From the NCBI RefSeq assembly GCF_009769735.1, contig NZ_WSRO01000002.1:992001-1056000 (forward strand): a DNA stretch of 64,000 nt, written 5' to 3'. Positions within the stretch are counted from its first letter, which is position 1. Every line of letters begins with the position of its first letter. The translations under genes and the position numbers were made by a program. This document shows positions 18,963-43,762 of the stretch, piece by piece. The notes below the pieces were generated by a model. The model made no database searches and was not told where the DNA came from. It saw nothing but the letters and a program-made list of their open reading frames with translations. Source of the stretch: Streptomyces sp. BA2 (GTDB lineage: Bacteria > Actinomycetota > Actinomycetes > Streptomycetales > Streptomycetaceae).

Positions 18963-20135
18963 CTACCAGGTGACCGGCAGTGTCTCCACGCCGTACGGCG
19001 CCTGTGTCCGGAAGCGGATCTCCTTTGGCGGTACGGCCAAACGCAGTTCGGGAAAGCGGCGAAGCACCGCCAGGTAGGCGCTCCTGAGCTCCATCCGCAC
19101 CAGCGACGCCCCGATGCAGTAGTGGATGCCGTGGCCGAGCCCGACATGGGCGGTGGCCTCACGGGTGATGTCGAGGACGTCCGGCGGCGCGCCGGGCGGC
19201 CGGACGCGGTTGGCCGCGAACAGCGAACAGGCCACCTGGTCCCCGGCCTTGATCACCTTGCCCGCGAGGGGTACGTCCTCGCGGGCGGTCCGCGGCGACG
19301 CCGTCGGGATGATCGAGAGGTAGCGGATGAACTCCTCCACCGCCTGGTCGATCAGGTGCGGGCACCGCCTCAACAGGCTGAGCTGATCGGGGTGTTCGAG
19401 CAGCGCGAGGATGCCGAGGCCCAGCATGCTGGCCATGTTCTCGACGCCGGAGCCCATGACGAACGCGGTGAGGCCGACGAGTTCGTCGTCGTCGATGTCG
19501 TCGCCGTGCCGGCGCACCAGCCTGCCGAGCAGGTCGTCGCCGGGTGCGCGCCGGTTGCGGGCGACGAGTTGGTCGACGTACGCGAGATAGGCGGCGCCCG
19601 CGGTCATCTGCAGCTGTCGGCCGCGGAAGGCGGGGCGGCTGACCTTGAGCAGCCGCGCGAGCTCCGCCCGGTCGTCGCGCTCGACGCCGAACAGCTCGCA
19701 CATGACGAGGCCGGGGACGGGCCAGGCGACGTGCCGCATGAAGTCGGCGGGCTGCCCTGCCTTCTCCAGGGAGTCCAGGCAGTCCGCCACGACGGATTCG
19801 ACGGCGGGCTCAAGGCCGCGCATCCGGCGGACCGTGAACTCCGGTGTGAGCAGCAGCCTCAGCCGGGAGTGGTCGGGCGGGTCGTACTGGATGAGGTTGC
19901 CCGCCTGGACAGGGCGGGTGCCGCCCGCGGGCGGGGCCGTGCTGAACCGCTCCGCGTCGCCGAGGACCGCGCGCACCTCGTCGTGGCCCGTGACGAGCCA
20001 GCCCGTCGAGGAGCTTGGCCCGTCGCCGAGCTCGACCTCGGACAGCGGTGCCCGCGCGCTGAGTTCGCTCAGCTCGGGCAGCGGGTCGAGACGGTCCCTG
20101 CGGTTGTGCATGGAGAGGTCTGACGGCCGCGCCAT
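18963..20135 (-). CDS. Oxy-type cytochrome P450 (first of pair), peptide cross-linking
   Basis: A 390-residue P450. Haem Cys in GLGHGIHYCIGASL, ExxR in EEFIRYLS. The I-helix is strongly atypical, MGSGVENMAS, with Glu-Asn where most P450s have Asp-Thr. This fits a radical-coupling rather than oxygen-inserting enzyme. Start ATG 20135 is preceded by GGAGGT. The protein would be recruited by the X domain of the last NRPS. By analogy with complestatin, one of the two P450s should join the residue-2 indole to residue 4; which one does so is not decided here. Confidence 0.9.
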   Translation of the reverse strand: MARPSDLSMHNRRDRLDPLPELSELSARAPLSEVELGDGPSSSTGWLVTGHDEVRAVLGDAERFSTAPPAGGTRPVQAGNLIQYDPPDHSRLRLLLTPEFTVRRMRGLEPAVESVVADCLDSLEKAGQPADFMRHVAWPVPGLVMCELFGVERDDRAELARLLKVSRPAFRGRQLQMTAGAAYLAYVDQLVARNRRAPGDDLLGRLVRRHGDDIDDDELVGLTAFVMGSGVENMASMLGLGILALLEHPDQLSLLRRCPHLIDQAVEEFIRYLSIIPTASPRTAREDVPLAGKVIKAGDQVACSLFAANRVRPPGAPPDVLDITREATAHVGLGHGIHYCIGASLVRMELRSAYLAVLRRFPELRLAVPPKEIRFRTQAPYGVETLPVTW

Positions 20136-20160
20136 GCGCGGACCTCCTTCGCTTCGATTG

Positions 20161-21672
20161 CTATGCGGGCGGGCTCTGGGCGGGCACGGGCTGCTGCCAG
20201 AACATGCCGTCGGGTGACGGCACCAGGCCTCCGCTGAACAAGGGGGCCTCCGCTTCGGCGTCATCGCCGAGCAGGGCGCGCATCTGGACCTGGCCGCCCT
20301 CCTGCATGACTTCGCGCACCACCGAGGACTTGAACAGCGGCACCATGCTTCCGTCCTCGCTGCCCGCCAGTTCGTCGACCGCGGCGGCGAACTCCTGCGA
20401 CCCCGAGGAGAACCGCTTGGCGAGGATCTCGGCGTCGGTCAGGACGCGCTCGCCGGAGGAGACTCCGCCGATGAGTTCGACGAAGGACTGGAGTTCGGGC
20501 CGCTCGGTCCTGGTGACCTTCTTTGCCTGCCAGAAGTAGGAGTCCTCGTCGTGGTGCATGTCGTAGAAGGACAGGAGGAATTCGTAGAACACGCCGTACT
20601 CGCGCCGGTAGCGGGCCTCGAACTCCTTCAACGCCCGTTCCTCGTCGACGCGTTCGGACAGGACGCTGTTGATGGAGCGGGCCGCGAGCAGCGCGCTGTA
20701 CGTCGCCAGATGGACGCCCGACGAGAACACCGGGTCGACGAAGCACGCCGCGTCGCCGATGAGGACGAGGCCGGGGCGGGAGAAGGTCGTCTGGTGGTAC
20801 GAGTAGTCCTTGCGGACGCGCAGTTGTCCGTACTGGCCGGTGGTGACCCGCTTGGCGTCCGCGAGGTACTCGCCGATCAGGGGGCACTCGTCGACGAGCG
20901 CCATGAGCGCCTTCTCCTGGTCGCCCCGGATCTTCTCGGCCATCTCGCGCCGCACCACGGCGCCGACGCTCGTCAGGGTGTCGCTGAGCGGGATGTACCA
21001 GAACCAGCCGCTCGGGAACGCCACCGACAGGATGTTGCCGGAGTTGGGCTCCGGGAGCCGCTTGCCGCCTTCGAAGTAGCCGAACAGGGCGAGGCTGCGG
21101 AAGAACTCCGAGTATTCGCGTTTGCCGCCCACACGCTGGTACACGCGGCTCTTGTTGCCCGACGCGTCCACGACGAACGTGGCGAGCGCCCGGCGTACGT
21201 TGCCGTCGGCGTCGGTGTACGTGACGCCCCTGACCCGCTCGGCGTCGTCGATGACGTCGAGCACCGCGCAGCCTTCGCGTACCTCGGCGCCCACCTTGCG
21301 GGCGTGTTTGAGCAGGATGTCGTCGAACTTGGAACGCTCCACCTGGTAGGCGAACGACGTCGGTCCGCTCATGCGCGGGGAGACCGAGAAGGAGAAGGTC
21401 CAGGGGTCCGGGTTGGCGCCCCACCTGAAGGTGCCGCCGCGCTTGCGCGGGAACCCCGCCTTGGCCAGTTCGTCCGCGACGCCGGTCAGCCTGCAGACGC
21501 CGTGCACGGTGGACGGCAGCAGCGACTCGCCGATCTGGTGGCGCGGGAAGAACTCCTTCTCCAGGACAAGGACCCGCCGCCCCTGCATGGCCACGAGTGC
21601 GGCAAGTGTCGACCCGGCGGGCCCTCCGCCGACCACCACCACGTCGAATTCCTCGGAATCCGGCAAGGTCAT
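20161..21672 (-). CDS. FAD-dependent halogenase
   Basis: A 503-residue flavin halogenase expected to chlorinate Hpg and/or Tyr rings while the peptide is carrier-bound. The FAD motif GGGPAG starts at residue 15, and the halogenase motif appears as GWFWYIPL. GDAACFVDPVFSSGVHLA is the FAD-phosphate region shared with glycopeptide halogenases, and the length is close to theirs. The ATG at 21672 is preceded by a G-rich ribosome site; an upstream in-frame ATG gives an unlikely 30-residue extension. No flavin reductase is encoded nearby. Confidence 0.92.
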   Translation of the reverse strand: MTLPDSEEFDVVVVGGGPAGSTLAALVAMQGRRVLVLEKEFFPRHQIGESLLPSTVHGVCRLTGVADELAKAGFPRKRGGTFRWGANPDPWTFSFSVSPRMSGPTSFAYQVERSKFDDILLKHARKVGAEVREGCAVLDVIDDAERVRGVTYTDADGNVRRALATFVVDASGNKSRVYQRVGGKREYSEFFRSLALFGYFEGGKRLPEPNSGNILSVAFPSGWFWYIPLSDTLTSVGAVVRREMAEKIRGDQEKALMALVDECPLIGEYLADAKRVTTGQYGQLRVRKDYSYHQTTFSRPGLVLIGDAACFVDPVFSSGVHLATYSALLAARSINSVLSERVDEERALKEFEARYRREYGVFYEFLLSFYDMHHDEDSYFWQAKKVTRTERPELQSFVELIGGVSSGERVLTDAEILAKRFSSGSQEFAAAVDELAGSEDGSMVPLFKSSVVREVMQEGGQVQMRALLGDDAEAEAPLFSGGLVPSPDGMFWQQPVPAQSPPA

Positions 21673-21748
21673 CCCCCCTCTTTTCTCCCGGACGGGAAAA
21701 CAGCAAATTCTCATGCTCAGTCGAGTCTGAAATCGCCCTGCCCGGGCG

Positions 21749-23035
21749 TCAAGGCTGTCCATCCGTCAGCGCGGGAACGGCCTTCTTTTCCGGACGGTGC
21801 GGGATTTTCCGTTCATGCCTGCGCCGTGCGAGAGAGAGCAAAGGCCCCGTCATGAAGGTGGTGACCAATGCCATGAGTACGAGAACGGTGAAAAGCGCAG
21901 GGCCGATGATCCCCGCGTCCAACGCGACGTTCAGGACGATCAGTTCCGTGAGACCGCGGGTGTTCACCAGCGCGGCGACGGTCGCCGAACGGTACGTGTC
22001 CATGCCGCTGATCCGCGATGCCGCGTACGCAGGTCCGAGCTTGCCCAGGACCGCCACGGCGAGGATCAGCAGGAGCAGGAGGCCGCCGTTCCCGTCCAGC
22101 GAGCCGATGTTGAAGGAAAGGCCCGTCGTCACGAAGAACAGCGGGAGCAGCAGGTCGGAGGTCTGCTCCATCGGCCGCAGCACATCGGCGTCCGGCACGC
22201 CGTCCCTGCGGGGCATCGTGAGGCCGGCGAGCAGCCCGCCGAACACGGGGTGCAGACCGAGCTCGGCGGTCACCCAGGCGCTGCCGAGCGCGAGGCCGAG
22301 CGCGATCGTGAGCTGGTTGGCGAGGACCACCCTGGAGCGCCGGAGCCACCACCCGAGCACCGGGCGCACCAGCAGGAACAGGGCCGCCACGAACAGGGCG
22401 ATCAGGAGCAGCGTCAGCTGCCACGACCGGCCGGTGGCGTGCCCGGTGCCGGCGAGCGCGGCGGCGAGGACCAGCCACGCCACCACGTCCATGAGCCCGG
22501 CGGCAGTGGTGGCCACGGTGCCCTCGGGGGTGCCCGCGAGCCCCCGCTCGCGGACGATGGCCGCGAGCACGGGCAGCGCGGTGACGGAGACCGCCACGGC
22601 CATGAACAGCCAGAACGCCCTGCCGTCCGCGTGCCCCGGCTGGACCGCGTCGAACGCCCCGTGGAACACCCCCACCGCGCCCACGCCCAGACCGGCCGGG
22701 ACCAGGAACGCGCACAGCGCCACGGTGGCCGCCGCTCTGCCTCCCTGGCGCAGCTGCCGCCAGTCCATCTCGTACCCCACGACGAACATGAAGATCACGA
22801 TGGCGATCTGCGAGAGCACCGTCAGGAACGGCAGTACCTCCGGCGGGAAGAGCCGCGATGTCGGATCTCCGGGCAGGCGGCCGAGGAGCGTGGGGCCGAG
22901 GGCGATACCGGCGACGATCTGTCCGATGACCACCGGCTGGCCGCAGCGGCGGGCCAGCGCTCCGAGGAGGCGGGAGACGATGACGATGACGGCGACATCG
23001 CCGATCGCCACGGTCACCAGCGATTCCGTGTCCAC
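21749..23035 (-). CDS. CPA2-type Na+/H+ antiporter of the cluster
   Basis: A 428-residue membrane protein with about 12-13 helices and the CPA2 pattern (GQIVAGIALGPTLLG near residue 38; FMFVVGYEMDW; FGGLLAGLTMPR). Homologous antiporters are a regular but unexplained component of glycopeptide clusters and may aid export or ion homeostasis. The start is a GTG directly abutting the MbtH stop (TAG-GTG), so translation is probably coupled. No C-terminal TrkA-N domain is present. Confidence 0.88.
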   Translation of the reverse strand: MDTESLVTVAIGDVAVIVIVSRLLGALARRCGQPVVIGQIVAGIALGPTLLGRLPGDPTSRLFPPEVLPFLTVLSQIAIVIFMFVVGYEMDWRQLRQGGRAAATVALCAFLVPAGLGVGAVGVFHGAFDAVQPGHADGRAFWLFMAVAVSVTALPVLAAIVRERGLAGTPEGTVATTAAGLMDVVAWLVLAAALAGTGHATGRSWQLTLLLIALFVAALFLLVRPVLGWWLRRSRVVLANQLTIALGLALGSAWVTAELGLHPVFGGLLAGLTMPRRDGVPDADVLRPMEQTSDLLLPLFFVTTGLSFNIGSLDGNGGLLLLLILAVAVLGKLGPAYAASRISGMDTYRSATVAALVNTRGLTELIVLNVALDAGIIGPALFTVLVLMALVTTFMTGPLLSLARRRHERKIPHRPEKKAVPALTDGQP

Positions 23036-23263
23036 CTACGGCGCCGCCGTCTCGTTCCTGCTCATGTCCGCGATGAGGCTCTTCGGCCGCATGTCCGTCC
23101 AGTTCTCCTCTATGTACGCGAGGCATTCCTGCCGGGTGCCCTCGCCGTGGGCCGTGGTCCAGCCTTCGGGGATCTCGGCGAAAGCGGGCCACAGGGAGTG
23201 CTGTCCCTCGTCGTTGACGAGAACCAGGAAGGTGCCGTTTTCGTTGTCGAACGGATTGGTCAT
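23036..23263 (-). CDS. MbtH-like protein
   Basis: A 75-residue MbtH-family chaperone with the family's hallmarks: [24 protein letters not shown] with the conserved Trp, VP/IPEGW, and a C-terminal TDMRPKSL. MbtH proteins bind adenylation domains and are needed for folding and activity of Hpg/Tyr-activating modules in glycopeptide systems. It starts 3 bp after the last NRPS stop. One copy probably serves all seven A domains. Confidence 0.95.
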   Translation of the reverse strand: MTNPFDNENGTFLVLVNDEGQHSLWPAFAEIPEGWTTAHGEGTRQECLAYIEENWTDMRPKSLIADMSRNETAAP

Positions 23264-23266
23264 CGT

Positions 23267-26200
23267 TCAGTCCTTTTCGGTTGCTGGGGTTGATGTCCGC
23301 TGTTCCGGATTTTTGTCGGCGAGTTTCCGCGCGACAACCCGCGTGATGCGCGAAAGAGCTTCGGGTTTGAGCATGTCGTAATGGCCGACGGGCACTTCGT
23401 GCGTTTCGATGTCGCCCTCGACGAAGGGACGCCAGCTCGCGACGGCTTCCGCGACGGGCCGCTCCTCTGTCCGGTCGGCTGCCGCCACGAAGAGCAGCAG
23501 GTCGCCGTGGGAGGGGCGGGGCGTGTGGTCCGGTGCGAAGCCCGACATGTTGCGGACGACCGTCTCCAGGTTGGAGAGGGCCTGCTCGCTCATGCCCGAC
23601 GAGCGGTAGAGGGAGGCCACGTCGGCGCCCTCCCCTTGTCGCAGCACGCCGTAGCCTTCCGACTCCCGCCCCTCCTCGCCGCGGAACCGCGACTTGGCGG
23701 CGCCGCTGCCGGGATAGGCGTCGAGCAGCGCCAGGAGCGCCACTTCTTCGCCCAGTTCCTCCAGGCGGGCGGCGACGGCCTGGGCGATGGTTCCGCCGAT
23801 GGACCAGCCCAGGAGGTGGTAGGGGCCGACGGGTTGGACGGTGCGGATCTCGTCCGCGTAGTCGGCCGCCATCTCCTCGATGCTGCCCGGCAGTTGCTCG
23901 GACCGCGCGATCCCGCGCGCCTGGACGCCGTACACGGGCTGGTCCTGGGGCAGGTGCGGCAGGAGAGCGGCGTAGGTCCAGCTCAGGCCCATACCGGTGT
24001 GCAGGCAGAACAGCGGAGGGCGGCTGCCTTCCGGCCGCAGTGGCAGCAGGACACCCAGGTCGCCGCGGTTCCTGCCCATGCGCCGCCCCGCGCCGGTGTC
24101 CCGCTTCCACCCCTGGTCCTCGGGCTGTACGGCGATGCGGCCCTCGTTCGTCCGCTTCGCCCGTTCGCCGGTACGGAACATGCGCTCACCCGCGCCGCCG
24201 AAGGGGCACGCGACGAACCGATCGCCCGTGCGTCCCGGGGCGCGCGCGTAGCCACGGGCCAGCGTGGTGCCCGAAAGGTAGAGGTCGCCCGTGACACCCG
24301 GCGGTACCGGACGCAGGCGTTCGTCGAGCACGAAGGCGCGGGTGTTCTGGACCGGGCTGCCGGTGCGGGGCTCCCAGGCGCCGGCCGTCTCGGGGCCCGT
24401 CCGGTGCTCCAGCCAGGCCCCTCCCGTTTCCGGCACTCCGTAGCCGCACACCAGCGGCGTCGAGGGGTGCCGTTCCCGCCAGCCGCGCACCTGGTCCACG
24501 GCCGGCGACTCGCCCGCCGGACCCACGGTTCGCGCCTCGCCCGCCAGGTCCACGACCAGGGCCTCGGGGGCGGCCTCAAGCTGCTCGGGGGTGGTGACCA
24601 CCAGGGTCCCGGTCTCCCCCGCTCCGAGGTCCTGACCGGGTATGCCGAGCCGCACGCTCCCTCCCGCACAGAGCGCCGCGAGCAGCGGCGACACGAGCGC
24701 CGCGAACGGGGCCCTGGCATCCAGCAACGGTGCCGCGCCCAACGCCGGGGAGGCATGCATGTGGTACGCCGTGTGGGAGGCGAGCGTGCGGTGTTCTACG
24801 ACGGCGCCCGCGAGGACCAGCGCCGGATGCCCCGGAAGGGCAGGCTGGGCACAACCGGCCTTCTCCGCCGCCCAGTTGGTCTCGTCCGGTATCGGGACGT
24901 CGGCGACCGTGAGATCGACACCCTTCCGTGGGCGTGCGGGGTCTTCGGCAAAGGAGGCGGCCGCACCGGATTTCAGCACCCCGAGCAGCGCGACGACCAA
25001 GGCGTTGCCGGTCGGCTGCGCCACGTCGACGACGCTCTCCGGGCCCGCACCCTGCTCGATCAGCCGACGGGCGAGCCGCTGCGCCGCAGCGTCCAGCGCC
25101 TCGTACGTCAGGGCGCCGTGCGGATCCGTGACGGCGACCGCGTGGGGCGTACGTGCCGTCTGCTCGGCCAGCATCTCCACCACGGTGCGCGCGGGACTCT
25201 CCGCGGTGGTGTCGTTCCCGCCCGCCACGAGGCGACGGGCCTCGTCGGCGTCGAGCAGTACGTCGACCTCGCTCAGGCGCCGCTCCGGATCGGCCGTCAC
25301 CTGGTCGAGCACGCGGACGAAGCGCTGCGCGATCGTCTGCGCTGTCCGCTGGTCGAACAGCTCTGTGGCGTAACGGAGTTGACCGTCTATGCCGCCGAGG
25401 TCACCGTCAGGCTCGTACCGTTCGGTGAGGCTGAACGCCAGGTCCAGCTCGGTGGCTTCCGTGCCGAGCTCCAGGCGCGTGGTGCGCAGGCCGGGCAGCT
25501 CCCAGGGGTCCCAGGGCTCGGCGACGCTGTCGTCGACTTCAAGGAGCACCTGGAACACCGGGTGGTGTGCGAGCGAGGGCGGCAGTTCCAGGGCGTCCAC
25601 GAGGCGTTCGAACGGTACGTCCTGGTGTTCGCGTGCCTCTTGGTTCGCCGTCAGGACCCGGCCGAGCAACTCGCGGAACGTGGGGTCGCCGGACGCGTCC
25701 GTACGCAACGCGAGCGCCCCGGCGAAGGGGCCCACCAGCGATTCGAGACCGGACTCGTCCCGACGCGGGATCCGTGTGCCGATGGTGACGTCGGTGCCCG
25801 CGCCGAGCCGGGCGAGCAGCAGCACGAGGGCCGCCTGCACCACCATGAACGTCGTCGTCCCGTCGTCATCGGCCAGGTCGGCGAGACGGCCGTGCGCCTC
25901 GGTGTCGAGGTGCAGCGGGACCATCCCGGCCCGGTGCGAGGCGATGGTCGGGCGCGGCCGGTCTGCGGGCAGCTCGATCTCGGCGTCGATGCCCGCCAAG
26001 GTGTCCTGCCAGTAGGCGAGTTGGTCGTTGAACAGGCTCTCGGGTTCCTGCTCGCCTTGGAGGAGCTGCCGCTCCCAGAGCGCGTAGTCGGCGAACTGCA
26101 GGGGCAGCGGGGCCCGTTCCGGCACCCGGCCCTCGCGGCGCGCCCCGTACGCGGTCGCCAGGTCACGGACCAGGACGTCCAGCGAGGCGTCGTCGGCGGC

Positions 26201-29200
26201 TATCCGGTGCACCACAAGCAGCAGCATGTACTCGGTGTCCGAGAGGCGGAAGAGTGCCTGCGTCCACGGTACTTCCTGCCCGAGGTCGAACGCGTGCCTG
26301 GCGCGGGCGGCGAGCAGCTCCGGCAGCTCCGCCTCGGTCGCCCGCACCAGGGCCGGCGCGGGACGGGACACGGCGGCGTCCAGGACGCGCTGCCGCACAG
26401 CGCCACCGCGGGCCCCGTCGAAGGTGGTGCGCAGGATCTCGTGCCGCGCGGCGACATCGCCGAGGGCCGCCCGCAACGCGTCCTGGTCAAGGTCGCCACT
26501 GAGCCGCAGCGCCACCGGGATGCGGTCGGTTCCCGCCTCCTCGTCGAGCCCCGACATCAGCCAGGTGCGGAACTGCCCTGCCGTGACCGGGACTTCGTCT
26601 CGGTTCTCGACCGCTTGCAGCACGGGCCGCGCCTTCGTGGCGAGCAGCCGGGCCACCCCCACCGGCGTCGGCGAGCCGAAGAACTGCCGGATGCCGAGAT
26701 CGGCGTCGAACTCCTCGCGGATCCGTCCGGCGAGGCGCATCGCGAGGCCCGAGTCGCCGCCCAGGTCGAAGAAGCTGTCGTCGGGCCCGACCCGCTCCAG
26801 GTCGAGCACCTCGGCGAACAGGCGGCACAGCGTCTCCTCGGCCGCGGTCCGGGGCTTGCGGCCGGAGGAGGCGCGCTCGGCGAAGTCGGGGGCGGGCAGG
26901 GCCTCGCGGTCGACCTTGCCGTTGCGGGTCACGGGCAGGGCGCCCAGGGCAAGGACGGCGGCCGGGACCATGTAGTCGGGCAGGCTCTCGGCGGCATGGG
27001 CGCGGACGAGTTGGGGGTCGATGGTCTCCGTCCCCTCGGGTACGACGTAGCCGGCCAGGCGCCGCTCACCCGGACCGTCCTCACGGGCGACCACCACGGC
27101 CTGAGCCACGGCGGGGTGATCGGCGAGGGCCGCCTCCACCTCGCCCAGCTCGACGCGGAAGCCACGGATCTTCACCTGCGCGTCGGCGCGCCCGACGAAG
27201 AGCAGCTCCCCACCCTCGGTCCATCGCACCAGGTCGCCGGTGCGGTACATCCGCTCACCGCTGACGTACGGGCACGCCACGAACCGCTCCGCGGTCAGGC
27301 CCTGGCCGTTCCAGTAGCCCTGCGCCAACCCGGCGCCGGCCAAGTAGAGTTCGCCGGTCACGCCCGGCGGCAAGGGCCGCAGGAAGGCGTCCAGGACGTA
27401 GGCCCGGCGGTGGGGCAGAGGACTCCCGATCGGGAGTACGGGAGCCATCGCGTCGCCCGGCCTCAGCACGTGCCAGGTCGCGCAGAGCGTCGTCTCCGTC
27501 GGCCCGTACAGGTGGCGGACGACGACGTCCGGGCAGACCTCGCGCACACGGGCCACCGACGCGGCCGGGACCACGTCGCCACCGGTCAGTACCTCACGCA
27601 GTCCCGCGAAACAGTCGGGCCACTCCTCGGCGAGGACACGGAACGAACCGGCGGTCAGATGCACCGCCGTGACACCGCCCTTCACGACCTCACGCACCTG
27701 CTGGGCATCCACCACACCGGGCTCGGCGACCACCACACGGCCACCCGCGACCAGCGGGACCCACAGCTCGAAGAGCGACGCGTCGAAGGCGTGCGGGGCA
27801 TGCATCAGGACCGCGTCCGCCGCACCCACATCCCAGCCCCGCTCCCCCACCAGCGACGCCACACTGCCGTGGGGCACGGCCACGCCCTTGGGTGTGCCGG
27901 TCGAGCCCGACGTGTACATCACGTACGCCACGTCCTGCGCGGCCACCACCGGCACGATCGGCTTGACGGTTCCGCACGCCGCCAGTGCCGCCCGCACCTG
28001 AGGGTCGTCGAGGACCACCAGCCGCGCGGCGGCCCGCTCCGGCACCACGCCACGGCTCCCCGACGTGCACACCACTCGTGCCGGAGCCGCGTCCTCCAGA
28101 ACGAACGCCACCCGCTCCGTCGGCCAGCCCGCGTCCACCGGCACATAGGCGGCGCCTGCTCGCCAGATTCCCAGGAGCAGCGCCACCAGGTCCGGCGACC
28201 TCTCCATCACCACCGCGACACGGTCGCCGCGCCGCACCCCCGTGCCCGCCAGGTACTGGGCCCAGCGACCGGACTCAGCCCACAACTCCCCGTACGACAG
28301 CGTCCGTTCGCTTTGGACGGCCACCGAGCCCGGCGACGAGACCACGCGCCCGGCGATCAACTCGGGCACCACCCCGCGCCGAGGCTGAACCACCGCCTCA
28401 CGTTCGGCGGCCGCCATCGCGCCGACGCGTCCCACGACCACCGTGGGATCGGCGGCCACGTTTCCAAGGACCCGCACCAGCGATGCGAGCGCCGCCGCGG
28501 CGACACCTCGGCCGAACAGGTCCGGCCGGTACTCGAGCTTCAGGTGCATGCGTTCGCCGGGGCCGACGACCAGGGCCAGCGGATAGTGCGCCGCCTCACG
28601 GGTGAACCCCGCCGGCCTGAGGGAGAGACGCTCACTGTCCGGCGAGGCGGACGCAGACGCGGAGTCGGAGGCAGCCGGAGGCTGGGGGAAGCTCTCGTAC
28701 ACCAGGAGCGTGTCGAAGCCCGCTCCCGGGCCCGCGGCCTTCTGGATCTGCGGGAGGCCCAGGTGCTGATGCGCCATCAGCACCGACTGGCGCTCCTGTA
28801 ACGCACGGAGCATCTCCAACACGGGTTGTGTGCCGTCCAGTTGAACCCTGACGGGCAGCGTGTTGATGAGCAGCCCCACCATCGACTCCACGCCCGGCAG
28901 CTCGGCGGGACGGCCAGCCACCGTCGCGCCGAAAACCACATCCGTGCGCCCGGCGAGCCGCGCGAGGACCAGCGCCCACGCGCCCTGGACCACGGTGTTC
29001 ACCGTCAGGCCGTTGGCGCGGGCCAGCTCCACCACGTCCCGCGTGGTCTCCTCGGTGAGGTCTTCGCTCACGTTCTCGGGGAAGACGGGGAGCCGGTCCG
29101 GTACGGCCGGTGCCACCAGCGTCGGTTCGTCCGCGCCCGCGAGTTCCGACTGCCAGGCGTCCCGCGCGGCCTCCCTGTCCTGGCGGCCGAGCCACTTCAG

Positions 29201-29746
29201 GTACTCGCCGTAGGAGGTCGTGCGGCCGAGCCGGGAGGCGTCGCCGCCCGCCGCGTAGATCTCGGAGAGTTCACCGATGAGGATCGGGGCCGACCAGCCG
29301 TCCATCAGGATGTGGTGGCTGGTGACGACCAGGCGGCTTTGGTGCTCGCCGATGCGGATCAGGAGGAGGCGCAGCAGCGGAGGCACCGCCAGGTCGAAGG
29401 GCTCCGCCCGCTCGCTCTCCGCCAGGCGCTCCAGCGCGGCGGGCTGTTCGGACGCGGCGAGGGACGACACGTCATCCGTACGCCAGGGCAGCGCCACGTC
29501 TCGCGCGATGACCTGCACCATCTGCGCCCCGCTCACCTGACGGAAGCAGGCGCGCAGTGCGGCGTGCCGGGTGAGGAGCGCCTCCCACGATGCCCGTAAC
29601 CGGCCCGCGTCCACGGGTCCGTCGATGTCGAGCGCGGACTGCACGGTGTATACGTCCGGTCCCTGGTCGTCGAAGGCGGCATGGAAGAGCAGCCCTTCCT
29701 GGAGCGGCGACAGCGGCCACACGTCCTCGACCGGTGATCGGGTCAT
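23267..29746 (-). CDS. NRPS 4: module 7 (Hpg), C-A-T-X-degenerate A-TE
   Basis: A 2159-residue protein that adds residue 7 and releases the peptide. C about 5-445 (HHILMDG at 144); A about 460-950 ([11 protein letters not shown] at 611, K944), code D-A-F-H-L-G-L-L-C-K, read as Hpg; T with Ser999 in DLGGDS; X about 1050-1500, a C-like domain whose active site has decayed to HRIAADD (1180-1186). The X domain in glycopeptide NRPSs recruits the Oxy P450s. Residues about 1515-1870 are a broken A domain. TE about 1905-2150 has Ser1982 in GWSIGG, Asp near 2009 and His in VGHYDM. Rare TTA codons encode L50 and L316. ATG chosen for AAGGAGA and its match to NRPS 3. Confidence 0.93.
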   Translation of the reverse strand: MTRSPVEDVWPLSPLQEGLLFHAAFDDQGPDVYTVQSALDIDGPVDAGRLRASWEALLTRHAALRACFRQVSGAQMVQVIARDVALPWRTDDVSSLAASEQPAALERLAESERAEPFDLAVPPLLRLLLIRIGEHQSRLVVTSHHILMDGWSAPILIGELSEIYAAGGDASRLGRTTSYGEYLKWLGRQDREAARDAWQSELAGADEPTLVAPAVPDRLPVFPENVSEDLTEETTRDVVELARANGLTVNTVVQGAWALVLARLAGRTDVVFGATVAGRPAELPGVESMVGLLINTLPVRVQLDGTQPVLEMLRALQERQSVLMAHQHLGLPQIQKAAGPGAGFDTLLVYESFPQPPAASDSASASASPDSERLSLRPAGFTREAAHYPLALVVGPGERMHLKLEYRPDLFGRGVAAAALASLVRVLGNVAADPTVVVGRVGAMAAAEREAVVQPRRGVVPELIAGRVVSSPGSVAVQSERTLSYGELWAESGRWAQYLAGTGVRRGDRVAVVMERSPDLVALLLGIWRAGAAYVPVDAGWPTERVAFVLEDAAPARVVCTSGSRGVVPERAAARLVVLDDPQVRAALAACGTVKPIVPVVAAQDVAYVMYTSGSTGTPKGVAVPHGSVASLVGERGWDVGAADAVLMHAPHAFDASLFELWVPLVAGGRVVVAEPGVVDAQQVREVVKGGVTAVHLTAGSFRVLAEEWPDCFAGLREVLTGGDVVPAASVARVREVCPDVVVRHLYGPTETTLCATWHVLRPGDAMAPVLPIGSPLPHRRAYVLDAFLRPLPPGVTGELYLAGAGLAQGYWNGQGLTAERFVACPYVSGERMYRTGDLVRWTEGGELLFVGRADAQVKIRGFRVELGEVEAALADHPAVAQAVVVAREDGPGERRLAGYVVPEGTETIDPQLVRAHAAESLPDYMVPAAVLALGALPVTRNGKVDREALPAPDFAERASSGRKPRTAAEETLCRLFAEVLDLERVGPDDSFFDLGGDSGLAMRLAGRIREEFDADLGIRQFFGSPTPVGVARLLATKARPVLQAVENRDEVPVTAGQFRTWLMSGLDEEAGTDRIPVALRLSGDLDQDALRAALGDVAARHEILRTTFDGARGGAVRQRVLDAAVSRPAPALVRATEAELPELLAARARHAFDLGQEVPWTQALFRLSDTEYMLLLVVHRIAADDASLDVLVRDLATAYGARREGRVPERAPLPLQFADYALWERQLLQGEQEPESLFNDQLAYWQDTLAGIDAEIELPADRPRPTIASHRAGMVPLHLDTEAHGRLADLADDDGTTTFMVVQAALVLLLARLGAGTDVTIGTRIPRRDESGLESLVGPFAGALALRTDASGDPTFRELLGRVLTANQEAREHQDVPFERLVDALELPPSLAHHPVFQVLLEVDDSVAEPWDPWELPGLRTTRLELGTEATELDLAFSLTERYEPDGDLGGIDGQLRYATELFDQRTAQTIAQRFVRVLDQVTADPERRLSEVDVLLDADEARRLVAGGNDTTAESPARTVVEMLAEQTARTPHAVAVTDPHGALTYEALDAAAQRLARRLIEQGAGPESVVDVAQPTGNALVVALLGVLKSGAAASFAEDPARPRKGVDLTVADVPIPDETNWAAEKAGCAQPALPGHPALVLAGAVVEHRTLASHTAYHMHASPALGAAPLLDARAPFAALVSPLLAALCAGGSVRLGIPGQDLGAGETGTLVVTTPEQLEAAPEALVVDLAGEARTVGPAGESPAVDQVRGWRERHPSTPLVCGYGVPETGGAWLEHRTGPETAGAWEPRTGSPVQNTRAFVLDERLRPVPPGVTGDLYLSGTTLARGYARAPGRTGDRFVACPFGGAGERMFRTGERAKRTNEGRIAVQPEDQGWKRDTGAGRRMGRNRGDLGVLLPLRPEGSRPPLFCLHTGMGLSWTYAALLPHLPQDQPVYGVQARGIARSEQLPGSIEEMAADYADEIRTVQPVGPYHLLGWSIGGTIAQAVAARLEELGEEVALLALLDAYPGSGAAKSRFRGEEGRESEGYGVLRQGEGADVASLYRSSGMSEQALSNLETVVRNMSGFAPDHTPRPSHGDLLLFVAAADRTEERPVAEAVASWRPFVEGDIETHEVPVGHYDMLKPEALSRITRVVARKLADKNPEQRTSTPATEKD
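24137..25204 (-). other. Degenerate adenylation domain between X and TE (within NRPS 4)
   Basis: About residues 1515-1870. The N-terminal A-domain scaffold is clear ([41 protein letters not shown]). The C-terminal scaffold is also clear ([10 protein letters not shown] for the A5 motif, a near-perfect A6 [33 protein letters not shown]). The A3 phosphate loop (TSGSTGxPKG) is deleted, the Asp of the FD motif is gone, and the A8/A10 lobe with its catalytic Lys and any T domain are missing. It remains in frame. It cannot adenylate and may be a fossil of an eighth module or a structural spacer. Confidence 0.85.
25247..26599 (-). other. X domain (P450-recruitment platform) within NRPS 4
   Basis: About residues 1050-1500 of NRPS 4. 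It keeps the condensation fold (RHEILRTTF, the [14 protein letters not shown] motif, [10 protein letters not shown]) but replaces the catalytic HHxxxDG with HRIAADD. This position, just after the last carrier domain, and this active-site decay define the X domain of glycopeptide NRPSs. Confidence 0.88.
28799..28801 (-). promoter_or_regulatory. TTA (bldA) codon in NRPS 4, residue 316
   Basis: In-frame TTA for leucine in the LRALQER segment of the C domain. A second one lies at 29597-29599 (residue 50). TTA is the codon read by the developmentally timed bldA tRNA in Streptomyces. Confidence 0.85.
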
Positions 29747-29782
29747 CTCTTCTCTCCTTGGAGCTTTCGGATCCACAGGGCT

Positions 29783-43705
<13,923 letters not shown>

Positions 43706-43762
43706 CGCTTCTCTCCTCAGGGCGGGTTGCTTGCTTCGAGCGGATTCAGGACGGGTTCAGGC

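Noticed and set aside
25247..26599. X domain as an active condensation domain for an eighth residue
   Set aside because: The catalytic HHxxxDG is replaced by HRIAADD, and the following A-like segment lacks its phosphate loop and catalytic Lys, so an eighth condensation is not supported.
23381..28801. Open frame of 1806 codons on the plus strand opposite NRPS 4
   Set aside because: It is the mirror of a high-GC gene: its translation is His/Arg/Gly-rich with no domain, while the minus strand holds clear C, A, T, X and TE motifs.
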